The notes: generated by a model from the sequence alone, not told the origin. Shown: positions 26,523 through 34,935, counted from the stretch's first letter. The stretch is DNA of 64,000 bases from Bacillota bacterium (GCA_023460535.1 JAEWPV010000020.1:191132-255131), one strand, 5' to 3'. Translations and numbers: made by a program.

Positions 26523-26915
26523 ATGAACATCTTAACTGTGGCGGGGATTGCCATTATTGCTACGGCAATCTCGGTTTTGATAAAACAGTACAAGCCCGAG
26601 TATTCTCTTGCGGTAAATCTGGGTGCAGGCATAATCATCCTGCTCTTTGCTGTCATCGCGAGTGCACCAATTATTGCCGAGATTCAAGCGCTTGTGGAAG
26701 AGACGGGAATCAATAGTCAATACCTTGTCATTCTGCTTAAAGCACTGGGCATATGCTTTGTAACACAGTTTGCGGCGGATGTCTGTCGAGACTCAGGTGC
26801 CGTATCTATTGCCACTAAGGTGGAGACAGCCGGCAAAATTGCCGTACTGCTTTGTGCGCTTCCGCTGTTTGAGCGTATTTTGAATATTGCTAGGGCACTG
26901 ATTAACGCGTCTTAG
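26523..26915 (+). CDS. spoIIIAD: Stage III sporulation protein AD
   Basis: SpoIIIAD is a 130-residue membrane subunit of the SpoIIIA complex with about four hydrophobic segments, related in part to SpoIIIAC. Seen are SVLIKQYKPEYSLAVNLGAGI, the conserved ALGICFVTQFAADVCRDSG stretch and VETAGKIAVLLCALPL. It begins 2 bp after spoIIIAC, so translation is probably coupled. Confidence 0.93.
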   Translation: MNILTVAGIAIIATAISVLIKQYKPEYSLAVNLGAGIIILLFAVIASAPIIAEIQALVEETGINSQYLVILLKALGICFVTQFAADVCRDSGAVSIATKVETAGKIAVLLCALPLFERILNIARALINAS

Positions 26916-26957
26916 ATTGGGGTACCAATGTTAATATAAAGGGATGTTATTGTACCA

Positions 26958-28112
26958 ATGAGAATGAAGTTGATTGCGGTAGTACTGTTTATCTTGATGT
27001 TCTCAGTGCCGGTTTATGCCGAAGAAGGTGACATACCCGATGCGGTGCAGGAGGGAATGTTTGAAGAACAGCTTGAGGCAAGCGGCGCGGATGAACTGTG
27101 GTGGATGCTATCAGATCAAACCAAGGATTACCTTGACACCATTGGCATAGACGATATATCGGCAGGCAGCATCCTATCGCTCAGGCCGGGAGAGTTCTTT
27201 GGATTGGTTGTGGCTATGCTTAAGGATACTGTCTCAAAGCCGCAGGTTATCTTCTTTTCAGTGCTTGGCATCATACTTTTATGCTCGTTGATAGATGGGT
27301 TTAAAGAAGGCTTTTTGCAAAAATCGCTTGGGAATGTATTTCAAACCGTTTCGGTTTTGTGTATCGTCGGCTCGGTAATCGTTCCGGTTATGAGCTGCAT
27401 ACACAAAGCATCGGCAGCAATCTATGACTGTAGCAACTTTATGCTGTCCTTTGTTCCGGTGCTCTCGGGGATTATGGCAGTATCCGGTCAACCGGGTACT
27501 GCGTCAGCATACAACCTGCTTTTGTTTGGTGCGGCAGAGGTGACGGCTCAGATAGCGTCTGCGACGGTGGTGCCTTTGCTTGGCATCTATCTTGCCTTTA
27601 GTATTGTAGCGGCGGTATCTCCGCAGATTAACTTGTCCGGAGCCGCACAGCTGATAAAAAGTGTGGCATCCTGGGTTTTGGGTTTTATTATAACCGTATT
27701 TGTGGCGTTGCTCAGTGTTCAAACCCTGGTAAGCTCAGGTATCGATAACGTGGCAGTCAGAACGGGAAAGTTTTTAATCGGTTCGTTTATTCCGGTTGTA
27801 GGCGGTGCCTTGGCAGATGCGATGACCTCGGTTAGCGGATGCCTGCATCTGCTCAAAAGCGTTGTGGGTGTTTTTGGAATTCTTGCTGCCGCAATGATCT
27901 TTTTACCTGTTTTACTTGAGGCGATTGTGTGGATGCTGACACTCAAGGCGTCGGCGGCAGTCAGCGAAATTTTTGAACTCAAGCAGGTGAGCGAGGTATT
28001 AAAAAGCTGTGCTACTGCCATAACGCTACTCGTAACCGTTATTCTTTGCTTTGCGGTATTGATGATTATTTCCACCACCATCGTTTTAACCGTCAGTTCG
28101 GTTGGCTCGTAG
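26958..28112 (+). CDS. spoIIIAE: Stage III sporulation protein AE
   Basis: The 384-residue protein has an N-terminal signal sequence (LIAVVLFILMFSVPVYAEE) and about six to eight membrane segments. Family features include the conserved GLVVAMLKDTVSKPQVIFF and SFIPVVGGALADAMTSVSG. It is the largest polytopic subunit of the SpoIIIA complex. It follows spoIIIAD by 42 bp and precedes spoIIIAF by 27 bp. Confidence 0.94.
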   Translation: MRMKLIAVVLFILMFSVPVYAEEGDIPDAVQEGMFEEQLEASGADELWWMLSDQTKDYLDTIGIDDISAGSILSLRPGEFFGLVVAMLKDTVSKPQVIFFSVLGIILLCSLIDGFKEGFLQKSLGNVFQTVSVLCIVGSVIVPVMSCIHKASAAIYDCSNFMLSFVPVLSGIMAVSGQPGTASAYNLLLFGAAEVTAQIASATVVPLLGIYLAFSIVAAVSPQINLSGAAQLIKSVASWVLGFIITVFVALLSVQTLVSSGIDNVAVRTGKFLIGSFIPVVGGALADAMTSVSGCLHLLKSVVGVFGILAAAMIFLPVLLEAIVWMLTLKASAAVSEIFELKQVSEVLKSCATAITLLVTVILCFAVLMIISTTIVLTVSSVGS

Positions 28113-28139
28113 TAGCGTCACGAGAAAAGGGGTTCCAGT

Positions 28140-28616
28140 ATGGCTGATATAAAGGTTTGGGCTGTCTCACTATGTGTTGCGGCAATAGCTGGGGCCATTA
28201 TGCACATGCTTGCCCCAAACACAAGCCTGGAGAAGCTGATGCGGCTTGTAATCGGTGTGTTTTTTTTAAGCTGTATCGTTTCACCGGTGTTGACAAAATT
28301 GCCCGATATGACGCTAACCGTAAGCGGTAAAGCAGAGCAGCGACTTGCAGAGGTTCAGGATGGTTTAATGTCTGCCGTAGACAATCAAATGGAAACCGGA
28401 ATGGTTGATCAGATTGGGTTATTGCTTAATAAAAAAGGTGTTACTCCCGAAAATATTTCATTTGAGTATAATACTGCGGACAAAAACCGCATATCTATTA
28501 GTCAGATAGATGTTGTGCTTTCGCCTGATTATGCCATGCGAGAGACAGAAATCAGGGATTACATAAACGATAAGACGGGTATCGCTACCGTTTTGACGTT
28601 TTCTGGCGCGTCGTAA
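28140..28616 (+). CDS. spoIIIAF: Stage III sporulation protein AF
   Basis: SpoIIIAF is a 158-residue membrane protein with two N-terminal helices (VCAAIAGAIMHMLAP is preceded by KVWAVSL; then LVIGVFFLSCIVSPVL) and a C-terminal ring-building-motif-like soluble domain. The invariant arrangement of two helices followed by a soluble domain supports the call, as does its place between AE and AG. It is an accessory member of the complex. Confidence 0.9.
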   Translation: MADIKVWAVSLCVAAIAGAIMHMLAPNTSLEKLMRLVIGVFFLSCIVSPVLTKLPDMTLTVSGKAEQRLAEVQDGLMSAVDNQMETGMVDQIGLLLNKKGVTPENISFEYNTADKNRISISQIDVVLSPDYAMRETEIRDYINDKTGIATVLTFSGAS

Positions 28617-28637
28617 CGACTGCCCGTGGAGGTTGAT

Positions 28638-29228
28638 ATGCAGGAGAAATCCAATAGTATACTAAACATCCGGAAGTGGCTTGGCGGGTTGGCTAAAGGT
28701 GATAAAAAGATACGTATTATTGTAACCATAGGCATATTGGGTATTGTTCTCATACTGCTTTCGGAGCTGTTAGCCCCCAAAAGCAAAATCGTAAATGAGG
28801 TTAACAGCCAGGAAAGCTCCCTGTCTGTAAGCAATGAAAAGTTGGAGCAACAGGTATATGCGCTGGTGACCTCAATAGATGGGGTTGGGCGGGCAAAGGT
28901 AATGGTTACGCTTGATACCAGCGTGGAATATGTATATGCCAAAGAGCAAAAATCTGATACCGATGTGACCAAAGACATATCGGAGAACGGAAATGCAAAA
29001 ACATCACAGAAGGATAAAACCGAGGAAAAATACATCTTTGTGGATGGGTCGGTTGGCAAGCAGCCGCTGCTTACGACCGAAAAAGCGCCTCGGGTTAAAG
29101 GAGTTGTTGTGGTATGCGAGGGCGGTGATGATAAGTTAGTTCAATCGCGCATTATAGACGCGGTTACTACCGCATTTGACATTGGCGCAAATCGTGTTTG
29201 CGTCACAAGAATGGCAACCGAAAACTGA
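28638..29228 (+). CDS. spoIIIAG: Stage III sporulation protein AG
   Basis: SpoIIIAG forms a large ring in the intermembrane space in B. subtilis and resembles secretin-associated ring proteins. The 196-residue product has one N-terminal helix (IIVTIGILGIVLILLSELL) and a soluble domain with the family segments VKVMVTLD-like AKVMVTLDTSVEYVYA and VKGVVVVCEGG. GGAGG lies 5 bp before ATG 28638; the in-frame GTG at 28626 overlaps that ribosome site and is unlikely. Confidence 0.93.
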   Translation: MQEKSNSILNIRKWLGGLAKGDKKIRIIVTIGILGIVLILLSELLAPKSKIVNEVNSQESSLSVSNEKLEQQVYALVTSIDGVGRAKVMVTLDTSVEYVYAKEQKSDTDVTKDISENGNAKTSQKDKTEEKYIFVDGSVGKQPLLTTEKAPRVKGVVVVCEGGDDKLVQSRIIDAVTTAFDIGANRVCVTRMATEN

Positions 29229-29252
29229 TATTCTGATGGGAGGAGCATACAT

Positions 29253-29843
29253 ATGGTGTTTGGTAAAAGGCAGATACTGCTTGCAACTCTGGTGCTTGCG
29301 CTCGGTGTTGCAATATACCTGAACTGGCAGTTCTCTCAGACCGGTAAGGATTTGACACTTGTGGATGATGCAGACGCATCAAAGAACTACGGCGAAGCGA
29401 AGTTTGTGGGAAAAGACGACACAAACGAAACCGATGCGATTGATGTGACCGGTATTACCGATATGACCGATGCCATCGTAACCAACAATGCCGGAGAGGA
29501 TTATTTTATTGAAGCGCGCTTAAACAAAAAGCAGAGCCGCGATGAGGCGGTAGAAACCTTACAGAAAATATTAAAAGATTCCGCAATTACAGAGGATGAG
29601 AAGGATAATGCTATTGCTACAGCGGCTAATATATCAACAGCCATAGACGCGGAGAATAATATCGAAAGCCTGATTAAGGCAAAAGGGTTTTCTGATTGCA
29701 TCGCGTTTATTGATAACGATAAGGCAAGCGTTGTGGTAAAAACAAACGGATTGCTCAGCACCGAAGTTGCGCAGATTAAGGATATTATCTTAGGGGAAAT
29801 TAGCATTCCAGCCGAAAATATCACGATAATTCCGGTAAAGTAG
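29253..29843 (+). CDS. spoIIIAH: Stage III sporulation protein AH
   Basis: SpoIIIAH is the mother-cell partner that binds SpoIIQ across the intermembrane space; its soluble domain is of the YscJ/FliF ring-building type. The 196-residue protein has one N-terminal helix (ILLATLVLALGVAIYLNW), an acidic linker rich in Asp and Thr, the helix YFIEARLNKKQSRDEAVE and a C-terminal C-domain with ISIPAENITIIPVK. GGGAGG lies about 8 bp upstream. It closes the operon, followed 18 bp later by a perfect palindrome. No spoIIQ is visible in the window. Confidence 0.94.
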   Translation: MVFGKRQILLATLVLALGVAIYLNWQFSQTGKDLTLVDDADASKNYGEAKFVGKDDTNETDAIDVTGITDMTDAIVTNNAGEDYFIEARLNKKQSRDEAVETLQKILKDSAITEDEKDNAIATAANISTAIDAENNIESLIKAKGFSDCIAFIDNDKASVVVKTNGLLSTEVAQIKDIILGEISIPAENITIIPVK

Positions 29844-29871
29844 TTGTGTCTTCATCATTTTGTGGTATAAT
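29844..29871 (+). promoter_or_regulatory. Extended -10 promoter inside the spoIIIA terminator
   Basis: TTGTGT (29844-29849) lies 16 bp before TATAAT (29866-29871), which is preceded by TGG, an extended -10. The -10 box is part of the left arm of the terminator hairpin. The predicted start falls in the hairpin loop at about 29878, so its own RNA would lack the left arm. It probably serves the Asp23-family gene. Confidence 0.5.
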
Positions 29872-29909
29872 ACCATTAAAGGAAATGGTATTATACCACT
29901 TTATTTTTT
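29862..29909 (+). terminator. Perfect 16-bp palindrome terminator after spoIIIAH
   Basis: GTGGTATAATACCATT (29862-29877) is followed by a 6-nt loop and its exact reverse complement (29884-29899), then TTTATTTTTT. It lies 18 bp after the spoIIIAH stop and is a strong terminator for the operon. Confidence 0.88.
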
Positions 29910-29993
29910 GCTTACCTTTTATTGCGGCTAGGGGATAAAGCCCCTCCCGATGCCATTATCTTTGTCGGTTAATCCGGCGGAACGGAGGCAGAT

Positions 29994-30362
29994 ATGAAGG
30001 AGAATACGATAAAGGACACCGTTGGAAGCCTTAAGATTTCTGAGGAGGTCCTCTCTAAGATTGCATGTACCGCTGCACGCGAGATAAATGGAGTTGCTGA
30101 GATGGCAGCGATGCCCACCACCTTTAAGGGGCTTGTCTCAAAACCAGTGGTGCCCAAGCCTGTTCGAATTACAGTCAAGGATGATGTGGCGGTCATTGAA
30201 GTGTATGTCAATCTTGCATCGGGAGCTAAGATTCAAGAGGTTGCACAGCAGATTCAGTCCAACGTCAAGGCATCGGTTCAAAGTATGACGGGGATTGCTG
30301 TAAGCAAGGTGAATGTTCACATTGTTTCCATTCTATTTGAGGATTCGGGCAAGGATCAATAA
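29994..30362 (+). CDS. Asp23/Gls24 family protein (YqhY-like)
   Basis: The 122-residue protein belongs to the Asp23 family (DUF322): GSLKISEEVLSKIACTAAREINGV and VSKVNVHIVSILFED are typical. The family includes YqhY of B. subtilis, which sits upstream of nusB and is linked to control of acetyl-CoA carboxylase activity. The same position before nusB is kept here. It has its own putative promoter and a terminator 13 bp after its stop. Confidence 0.9.
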   Translation: MKENTIKDTVGSLKISEEVLSKIACTAAREINGVAEMAAMPTTFKGLVSKPVVPKPVRITVKDDVAVIEVYVNLASGAKIQEVAQQIQSNVKASVQSMTGIAVSKVNVHIVSILFEDSGKDQ

Positions 30363-30374
30363 ACCGACTAGAGT

Positions 30375-30405
30375 AAGCCCTCCAAGCAGGCGGAGGGCTT
30401 CTTTT
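30375..30405 (+). terminator. Terminator after the Asp23 gene
   Basis: AAGCCCTCC (30375-30383) pairs with GGAGGGCTT (30392-30400), followed by CTTTTG. The T tract overlaps the -35 box of the next promoter. Confidence 0.85.
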
Positions 30406-30433
30406 GCATTATACGCTGTGTAGGTTCTATACT
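30404..30433 (+). promoter_or_regulatory. Promoter for the nusB-recN operon
   Basis: TTGCAT (30404-30409) and TATACT (30428-30433) are spaced by 18 bp. The -35 box begins in the T tract of the preceding terminator. From here an uninterrupted run of 11 same-strand genes extends to recN. Confidence 0.55.
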
Positions 30434-30465
30434 TTACACGCTTATTCTGAAAGGATGCACCCAAT

Positions 30466-30984
30466 ATGACGCGCAGAGAAGCAAGAGAGCAGGCGTTTAT
30501 CCTGCTGTTTGAGAAATCATTTCGCAACGAGACCATTCAGGAGCTAATTGACCTTGCCAATGAAAGCAGGGTAATTGTGATTGATCAGCCCGATCTGAAA
30601 CGCGAAAACTGGGAGATGCATCTGGACCCATTTGCGGAGCAGACTGCACTCAGGGTTGAGGCGTGCATTGAGGAGCTGGACGAACACATCGAGCGGTTGT
30701 CCCGTAAATGGAAGAAGAACCGCATTTCCAGGGTATCTATTTCTGTTTTACGGCTGGCACTTTACGAAATGCTCTATGACCCGGATATCCCGGTTGGCGT
30801 ATCAATCAACGAAGCAGTTGATATAACAAAGAAGTATGCCGGTGAAGAAGATTACTCTTTTGTTAATGGGGTGCTGGGCACTGCCGCAAAAGAACTCGTA
30901 GCCCCGCTTTCACCGGATGCTGACAGCCAGACAGTAGGTGAATCCGATACGGAAACAGCACCCGATGAGCCTGAGCTGGAGTAG
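30466..30984 (+). CDS. nusB: Transcription antitermination factor NusB
   Basis: NusB binds the boxA RNA with NusE and supports antitermination of rRNA operons. The 172-residue protein begins TRREAREQAFILLFE and has ISRVSISVLRLALYEMLYDPDIP and INEAVDITKKYAGEEDYSFVNG, all NusB hallmarks. It is longer than the usual 130-150 residues: an acidic tail of about 25 residues (DADSQTVGESDTETAPDEPE) extends past the fold. Its stop is 8 bp before the next ATG. Confidence 0.94.
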   Translation: MTRREAREQAFILLFEKSFRNETIQELIDLANESRVIVIDQPDLKRENWEMHLDPFAEQTALRVEACIEELDEHIERLSRKWKKNRISRVSISVLRLALYEMLYDPDIPVGVSINEAVDITKKYAGEEDYSFVNGVLGTAAKELVAPLSPDADSQTVGESDTETAPDEPELE

Positions 30985-30992
30985 TGGCCGAT

Positions 30993-31943
30993 ATGTCCAT
31001 TTATTTGGGTATTGATACCAGCAACTACACAACCTCCGCGGCGTTGTATTGCAATGAAACCGGTACGGTTATAAGCGAGAAACAGCTCCTTCCGGTCAAC
31101 CCGGGGGAACTGGGCCTTCGGCAGAGCGACGCGGTGTTTCACCATGTTCGTCAACTGCCGATTATTTTAGAACGCCTGTTTGCGCTACAGAGTCAATCTC
31201 CCTGTGCCGTTGGTTTTTCGGCACGCCCCCGAGACGAAGAAGGCTCCTATATGCCGTGCTTTTTAGCCGGAGAATGCTCGGCAAAGGCGGCGGCGATATC
31301 CTCGCATATTCCCGCATACGCGTTTTCTCATCAAGCAGGGCATATTGCGGCGGCACTTTATTCGGTGGGCAGACTTGACCTGTTGAATGACCGGTTTATC
31401 GCTTTTCATGTTTCGGGTGGTACCACGGAATGCCTATTGGTTTCCCCGGGCAAAGAACGTATTATTGATATTACGTGTGTTGCACATAGTCTGGACCTTA
31501 AGGCCGGTCAGGTGATTGACCGGGTAGGCGGCATGCTGGGGCTTTCGTTTCCTGCCGGAATGGAGTTGGACGAGTTATCTCGCCAAAGTACTCGGGTGTT
31601 CTCTCCCAAGCCGATGATAAAGGGGAGTGATTGCTGTCTTTCGGGTGTGGAAAATCAATGTGCTCGCATGTTGTCCGATGGAATTGCGCCCTGTGATATA
31701 GCCCGTTATTGCATCGATTATATTATGGCTGCGCTTTCCTGCATGACGGAGAGCGCAATACAGACGTACGGTAAATTACCTTTGGTCTTCGCTGGCGGTG
31801 TGATGTCCAACTCAATTATGAGCGAAACGCTTTCGCGGCGTTTTAATGGGTTGTTTGCAAGCCCTGCGTTATCAAGCGACAATGCGGCGGGCACGGCGAT
31901 TTTGTGCTGTATCGGCCACATCGGTGGAACAAGCGGAGGATGA
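30993..31943 (+). CDS. TsaD-like (peptidase M22 family) paralog
   Basis: The 316-residue protein is in the TsaD/Kae1 ASKHA-fold family: LGIDTSNYTTSAALY at the N-terminus, the metal-binding H113-QAG-H117 motif, FHVSGGTTE and FAGGVMSNS. Clostridia commonly carry such a paralog between nusB and xseA in addition to true TsaD. It is somewhat shorter than TsaD and lacks several TsaD-typical segments, so it may not make threonylcarbamoyl-adenosine. ATG 30993 is preferred, with TGGAG 11 bp upstream; a GTG at 30984 overlaps the nusB stop. Confidence 0.82.
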   Translation: MSIYLGIDTSNYTTSAALYCNETGTVISEKQLLPVNPGELGLRQSDAVFHHVRQLPIILERLFALQSQSPCAVGFSARPRDEEGSYMPCFLAGECSAKAAAISSHIPAYAFSHQAGHIAAALYSVGRLDLLNDRFIAFHVSGGTTECLLVSPGKERIIDITCVAHSLDLKAGQVIDRVGGMLGLSFPAGMELDELSRQSTRVFSPKPMIKGSDCCLSGVENQCARMLSDGIAPCDIARYCIDYIMAALSCMTESAIQTYGKLPLVFAGGVMSNSIMSETLSRRFNGLFASPALSSDNAAGTAILCCIGHIGGTSGG

Positions 31944-31944
31944 A

Positions 31945-33177
31945 ATGAACTATTCGAGGACGCTTACCGTCACACAGGTATCTACCTATATCAAATCGCT
32001 GTTTGAAGGGGATAAACACCTGACGCGCGTGATGATACGCGGGGAGATTACTAATTTTAAATACCATACTGCTTCAGGGCATTTTTATTTTACTCTTAAG
32101 GATAATCAATCGCTTCTGCGCGCGGTGATGTTTAAAACACACGCAACGTCTGTTCGTTTTACGCCACAGGATGGAATGGCGGTGGTAGCGGGCGGTGCGA
32201 TTTCGGTATATGAACGGGACGGACAATATCAGTTGTACTGCACCGACCTTCTTCCAGAGGGCATCGGTGCGCTCGCGCTGGCATTTGAGCAGCGCAAGGC
32301 AGAAATGGCGAAACTGGGACTGTTTGACGCGCAACGTAAAAAACAATTACCGCCATTTCCCCAAACAATTGCCGTCATTACCTCCAAGACGGGTGCAGCC
32401 TTCGAGGATATCCGCAACGTGATTGCGCGTCGTTATCCGGCTGTAACACTGCTGTTATGCCCTGTTACTGTACAGGGAGAGGATGCACCTTCCATGATAG
32501 TCGAGGCGATTGGGCGCGTGAACGACTTAAATGCTGCGGATGTCATTCTCCTCGCGCGCGGGGGTGGTAGCTACGAGGATTTATTTTGCTTTAATGACGA
32601 GCGCATCGCTTATGCGATATATGAGAGTGATATCCCCGTCATAAGTGCTGTCGGGCACGAAACCGACTATACCATCGCGGACTTTGTGGCAGATCTTCGC
32701 GCTCCTACGCCTTCGGCGGGCGCCGAACTGGCAGTTCCGGATATGAATGCTGTTGCAAATGCGCTCACAGCGTTGAGCGAGCAGATGCGCAAAGCAGTAC
32801 AGAGTAAAATCGCATTGACCCGTCTTCATATTTCAAGGGTACAAGAGTCGCTTAAGGCGCACAGCCCGCGTGGATTGCTAAGTGACCGTCGCGAAAAGCT
32901 TGCGCTCTTGCAGAACAGACTAACCGCTGCGACGAAAAATAACACGCTTGTTTACAAGCATAGGTTAAGCAGCTGTATCGAACTGCTTGACTCCTTAAGC
33001 CCGATACGGGTTTTGCGACGCGGATATGCCGTCGTGCTTAAGGATAGTCATGTTATTAAAAGCCTGGATGAAGTATCAACCGGCGACAAACTGACCATCC
33101 GTCTGCAGGATGGTTTTGTGGATGCGAATGTGGTACAAAGTCGGTCGCTAACCACGACAATCAAACGAAAGGATTGA
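31945..33177 (+). CDS. xseA: Exodeoxyribonuclease VII large subunit
   Basis: XseA is the catalytic subunit of the single-strand-specific exonuclease VII. The 410-residue protein starts with an OB-fold domain (TLTVTQVSTYIKSLFEGD, RGEITNFKYHTASGHFYFTLKD) followed by the catalytic domain (IAVITSKTGAAFEDIRNVIARR, LARGGGSYEDLFCFND, VISAVGHETDYTIADFVAD) and a coiled-coil region. GGAGG lies 5 bp before ATG 31945, which directly follows the upstream stop. xseB is 6 bp downstream. Confidence 0.96.
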   Translation: MNYSRTLTVTQVSTYIKSLFEGDKHLTRVMIRGEITNFKYHTASGHFYFTLKDNQSLLRAVMFKTHATSVRFTPQDGMAVVAGGAISVYERDGQYQLYCTDLLPEGIGALALAFEQRKAEMAKLGLFDAQRKKQLPPFPQTIAVITSKTGAAFEDIRNVIARRYPAVTLLLCPVTVQGEDAPSMIVEAIGRVNDLNAADVILLARGGGSYEDLFCFNDERIAYAIYESDIPVISAVGHETDYTIADFVADLRAPTPSAGAELAVPDMNAVANALTALSEQMRKAVQSKIALTRLHISRVQESLKAHSPRGLLSDRREKLALLQNRLTAATKNNTLVYKHRLSSCIELLDSLSPIRVLRRGYAVVLKDSHVIKSLDEVSTGDKLTIRLQDGFVDANVVQSRSLTTTIKRKD

Positions 33178-33182
33178 ACCGC

Positions 33183-33401
33183 ATGGCAAAAAAAGAACAG
33201 CCTAAATCCATCGATGCGTCCCTGAAGGAGATTGAAGATATCGTTCATGTGCTTGAAAGCGGCGAAACCGACCTTGAAACTTCGTTAAAGCTGTACGAGC
33301 AGGGTATAATACTCATAGCGCAGTGCCAGCAAAGCATAGCACAGGCGGATCTCAAGATATTAGAGCTTACGCCCGACAACGAACGGATTGCGGATAGGTA
33401 A
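33183..33401 (+). CDS. xseB: Exodeoxyribonuclease VII small subunit
   Basis: XseB is the helical small subunit that binds XseA in several copies. The 72-residue product shows SIDASLKEIEDIVHVLESGE and DLETSLKLYEQGIILI, the family consensus. GAAAGGA lies 9 bp before ATG 33183; an in-frame TTG at 33174 overlaps the xseA stop and is less likely. Confidence 0.93.
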   Translation: MAKKEQPKSIDASLKEIEDIVHVLESGETDLETSLKLYEQGIILIAQCQQSIAQADLKILELTPDNERIADR

Positions 33402-33435
33402 CGAAGGGTATCATAGTAGTCCGGAAAGGTGAGCA

Positions 33436-34329
33436 ATGAATAAAAGTGAATTTGTACAACGTGAGCAATACTATGTACAGCTGATTAACACGAAACTTGA
33501 TCAATTGTTGTCTGACCAAGGGCTTGTGCAGCAGGAGGTTGTAGACGCGATGCGTTACAGCCTGCTTTGTGGCGGCAAACGCATACGCGGTATCCTTGTG
33601 CTCGAGTTTTGCAGGATGTGCGGTGGCAATGTAAATGACGCATTGCCGTACGCGTGCGCCGTTGAGATGCTTCACGCATACTCCTTGATTCATGATGATC
33701 TGCCCTGTATGGATGATGACGATATGCGTAGGGGACAACCTTCGTGCCATATTCGGTATGGAGAAGCAACGGCATTATTGGCTGGTGACGCACTGTTAAC
33801 CTACTCGTTTGAAATTGCTTTGGCAAAGCCGGATACTCTTTTGGCAGAGCGTGCGCTTCGTGCTGCCGGTATCCTAGCCCGTGCGGCAGGTTATCATGGC
33901 ATGGTGGGTGGGCAGGTGATTGACCTTGCCTGTGAAGGAAAAAACACCGACGAGCAAACGCTTAAAAAGATTCATTCCATGAAAACTGCAGCACTTATCC
34001 GCGCCGCTGCCGTGATGGGTTGTGTGATTGCCGGAGCAGAGGAAGACAAGGTGCTTGCGGCAGACAGTTTTTCGGAAAAAATCGGCTTGTCGTTTCAGAT
34101 TGTAGATGATATACTTGATATCACTGGGATTAGCGCTCAACTAGGCAAAAACGTAGGCAGCGACAGAAACAACAACAAGACTACGTTTGCTACGCTTTAT
34201 GGGGTACAACGAGCATCCGAAATGGCCCGCGAACTATCCGGTCAAGCGAAGCAGTATCTTTCCCGCTTTGCGTGTTCCGATGAATTTATCTATTGTTTTA
34301 CGGATAAGCTCACTGACAGAAGCATGTAA
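33436..34329 (+). CDS. ispA: Polyprenyl (farnesyl/geranylgeranyl) diphosphate synthase
   Basis: This 297-residue trans-prenyltransferase condenses isopentenyl diphosphate with allylic diphosphates. The first aspartate-rich motif is DDLPCMDDDDMRRG and the second is DDILDITG; GGKRIRGILVLEFC and GDALLTYSFE are also conserved. The position xseB-ispA-dxs is shared with many bacteria, linking it to the DXP isoprenoid pathway. Product chain length cannot be read with certainty; farnesyl diphosphate is the usual product in this context. Confidence 0.92.
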   Translation: MNKSEFVQREQYYVQLINTKLDQLLSDQGLVQQEVVDAMRYSLLCGGKRIRGILVLEFCRMCGGNVNDALPYACAVEMLHAYSLIHDDLPCMDDDDMRRGQPSCHIRYGEATALLAGDALLTYSFEIALAKPDTLLAERALRAAGILARAAGYHGMVGGQVIDLACEGKNTDEQTLKKIHSMKTAALIRAAAVMGCVIAGAEEDKVLAADSFSEKIGLSFQIVDDILDITGISAQLGKNVGSDRNNNKTTFATLYGVQRASEMARELSGQAKQYLSRFACSDEFIYCFTDKLTDRSM

Positions 34330-34404
34330 GCATCCTTTCTTAAGAACAGGAGTCAGTGATGCATTCGCATTTTTGTTACTCAAAATGACGAAATGGAGAT
34401 CGCC

Positions 34405-34935
34405 ATGGAGAACTTACACCAGTTAACACGGAACTATATCCTGACGTGTGCTATTCTATCTTGGATAATTGCGCAGATAATAAAAACAGTACTTACCCTC
34501 ATAACGACAAAACGCTTTGAAGTGGAACGGCTGACCGGGGCGGGCGGAATGCCCAGTGCGCATTCTGCGCTTGTATGCTCCATGACGCTTGCCGTAGCCA
34601 GAAAAGAAGGCTTTGGCTCTTCGCTGTTTGCCATAGCAATTATGTTTGCTGCGGTTGTTATGTACGACGCCATGGGTGTCCGCCGTGCGGCGGGGGAGCA
34701 AGCAAAGGTGTTAAACAAGATTGTTGTAATTTTTAAGCCAAACGACAACAAAGCGGCGATAGACAGCCAACACAGCAAAGAAAAAATACGCGCCAAGCGC
34801 GATAAGGGCAAGATCTTAAAGCTTGACGATATGCAGTTTAAAAAGCTGAAGGAATATCTGGGTCATACGCCGCTAGAGGTTTTGGCGGGTGCGTTACTGG
34901 GTATTATATTAGCCATGGTTATACCAATGCGGTGA
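34405..34935 (+). CDS. Divergent PAP2 family protein (YuiD-like)
   Basis: The 176-residue membrane protein belongs to the divergent PAP2 family: GAGGMPSAHSALVCSM is the phosphatase-like motif, MYDAMGVRRAAGEQAKVLN follows, and the C-terminus has LGHTPLEVLAGALLGIILAMVIP. These proteins may act on undecaprenyl or other lipid phosphates, which would suit the isoprenoid neighbours, but no activity is proven for the family. ATG 34405 has GGAG 5 bp upstream; ATG 34393 is an alternative. Confidence 0.87.
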   Translation: MENLHQLTRNYILTCAILSWIIAQIIKTVLTLITTKRFEVERLTGAGGMPSAHSALVCSMTLAVARKEGFGSSLFAIAIMFAAVVMYDAMGVRRAAGEQAKVLNKIVVIFKPNDNKAAIDSQHSKEKIRAKRDKGKILKLDDMQFKKLKEYLGHTPLEVLAGALLGIILAMVIPMR

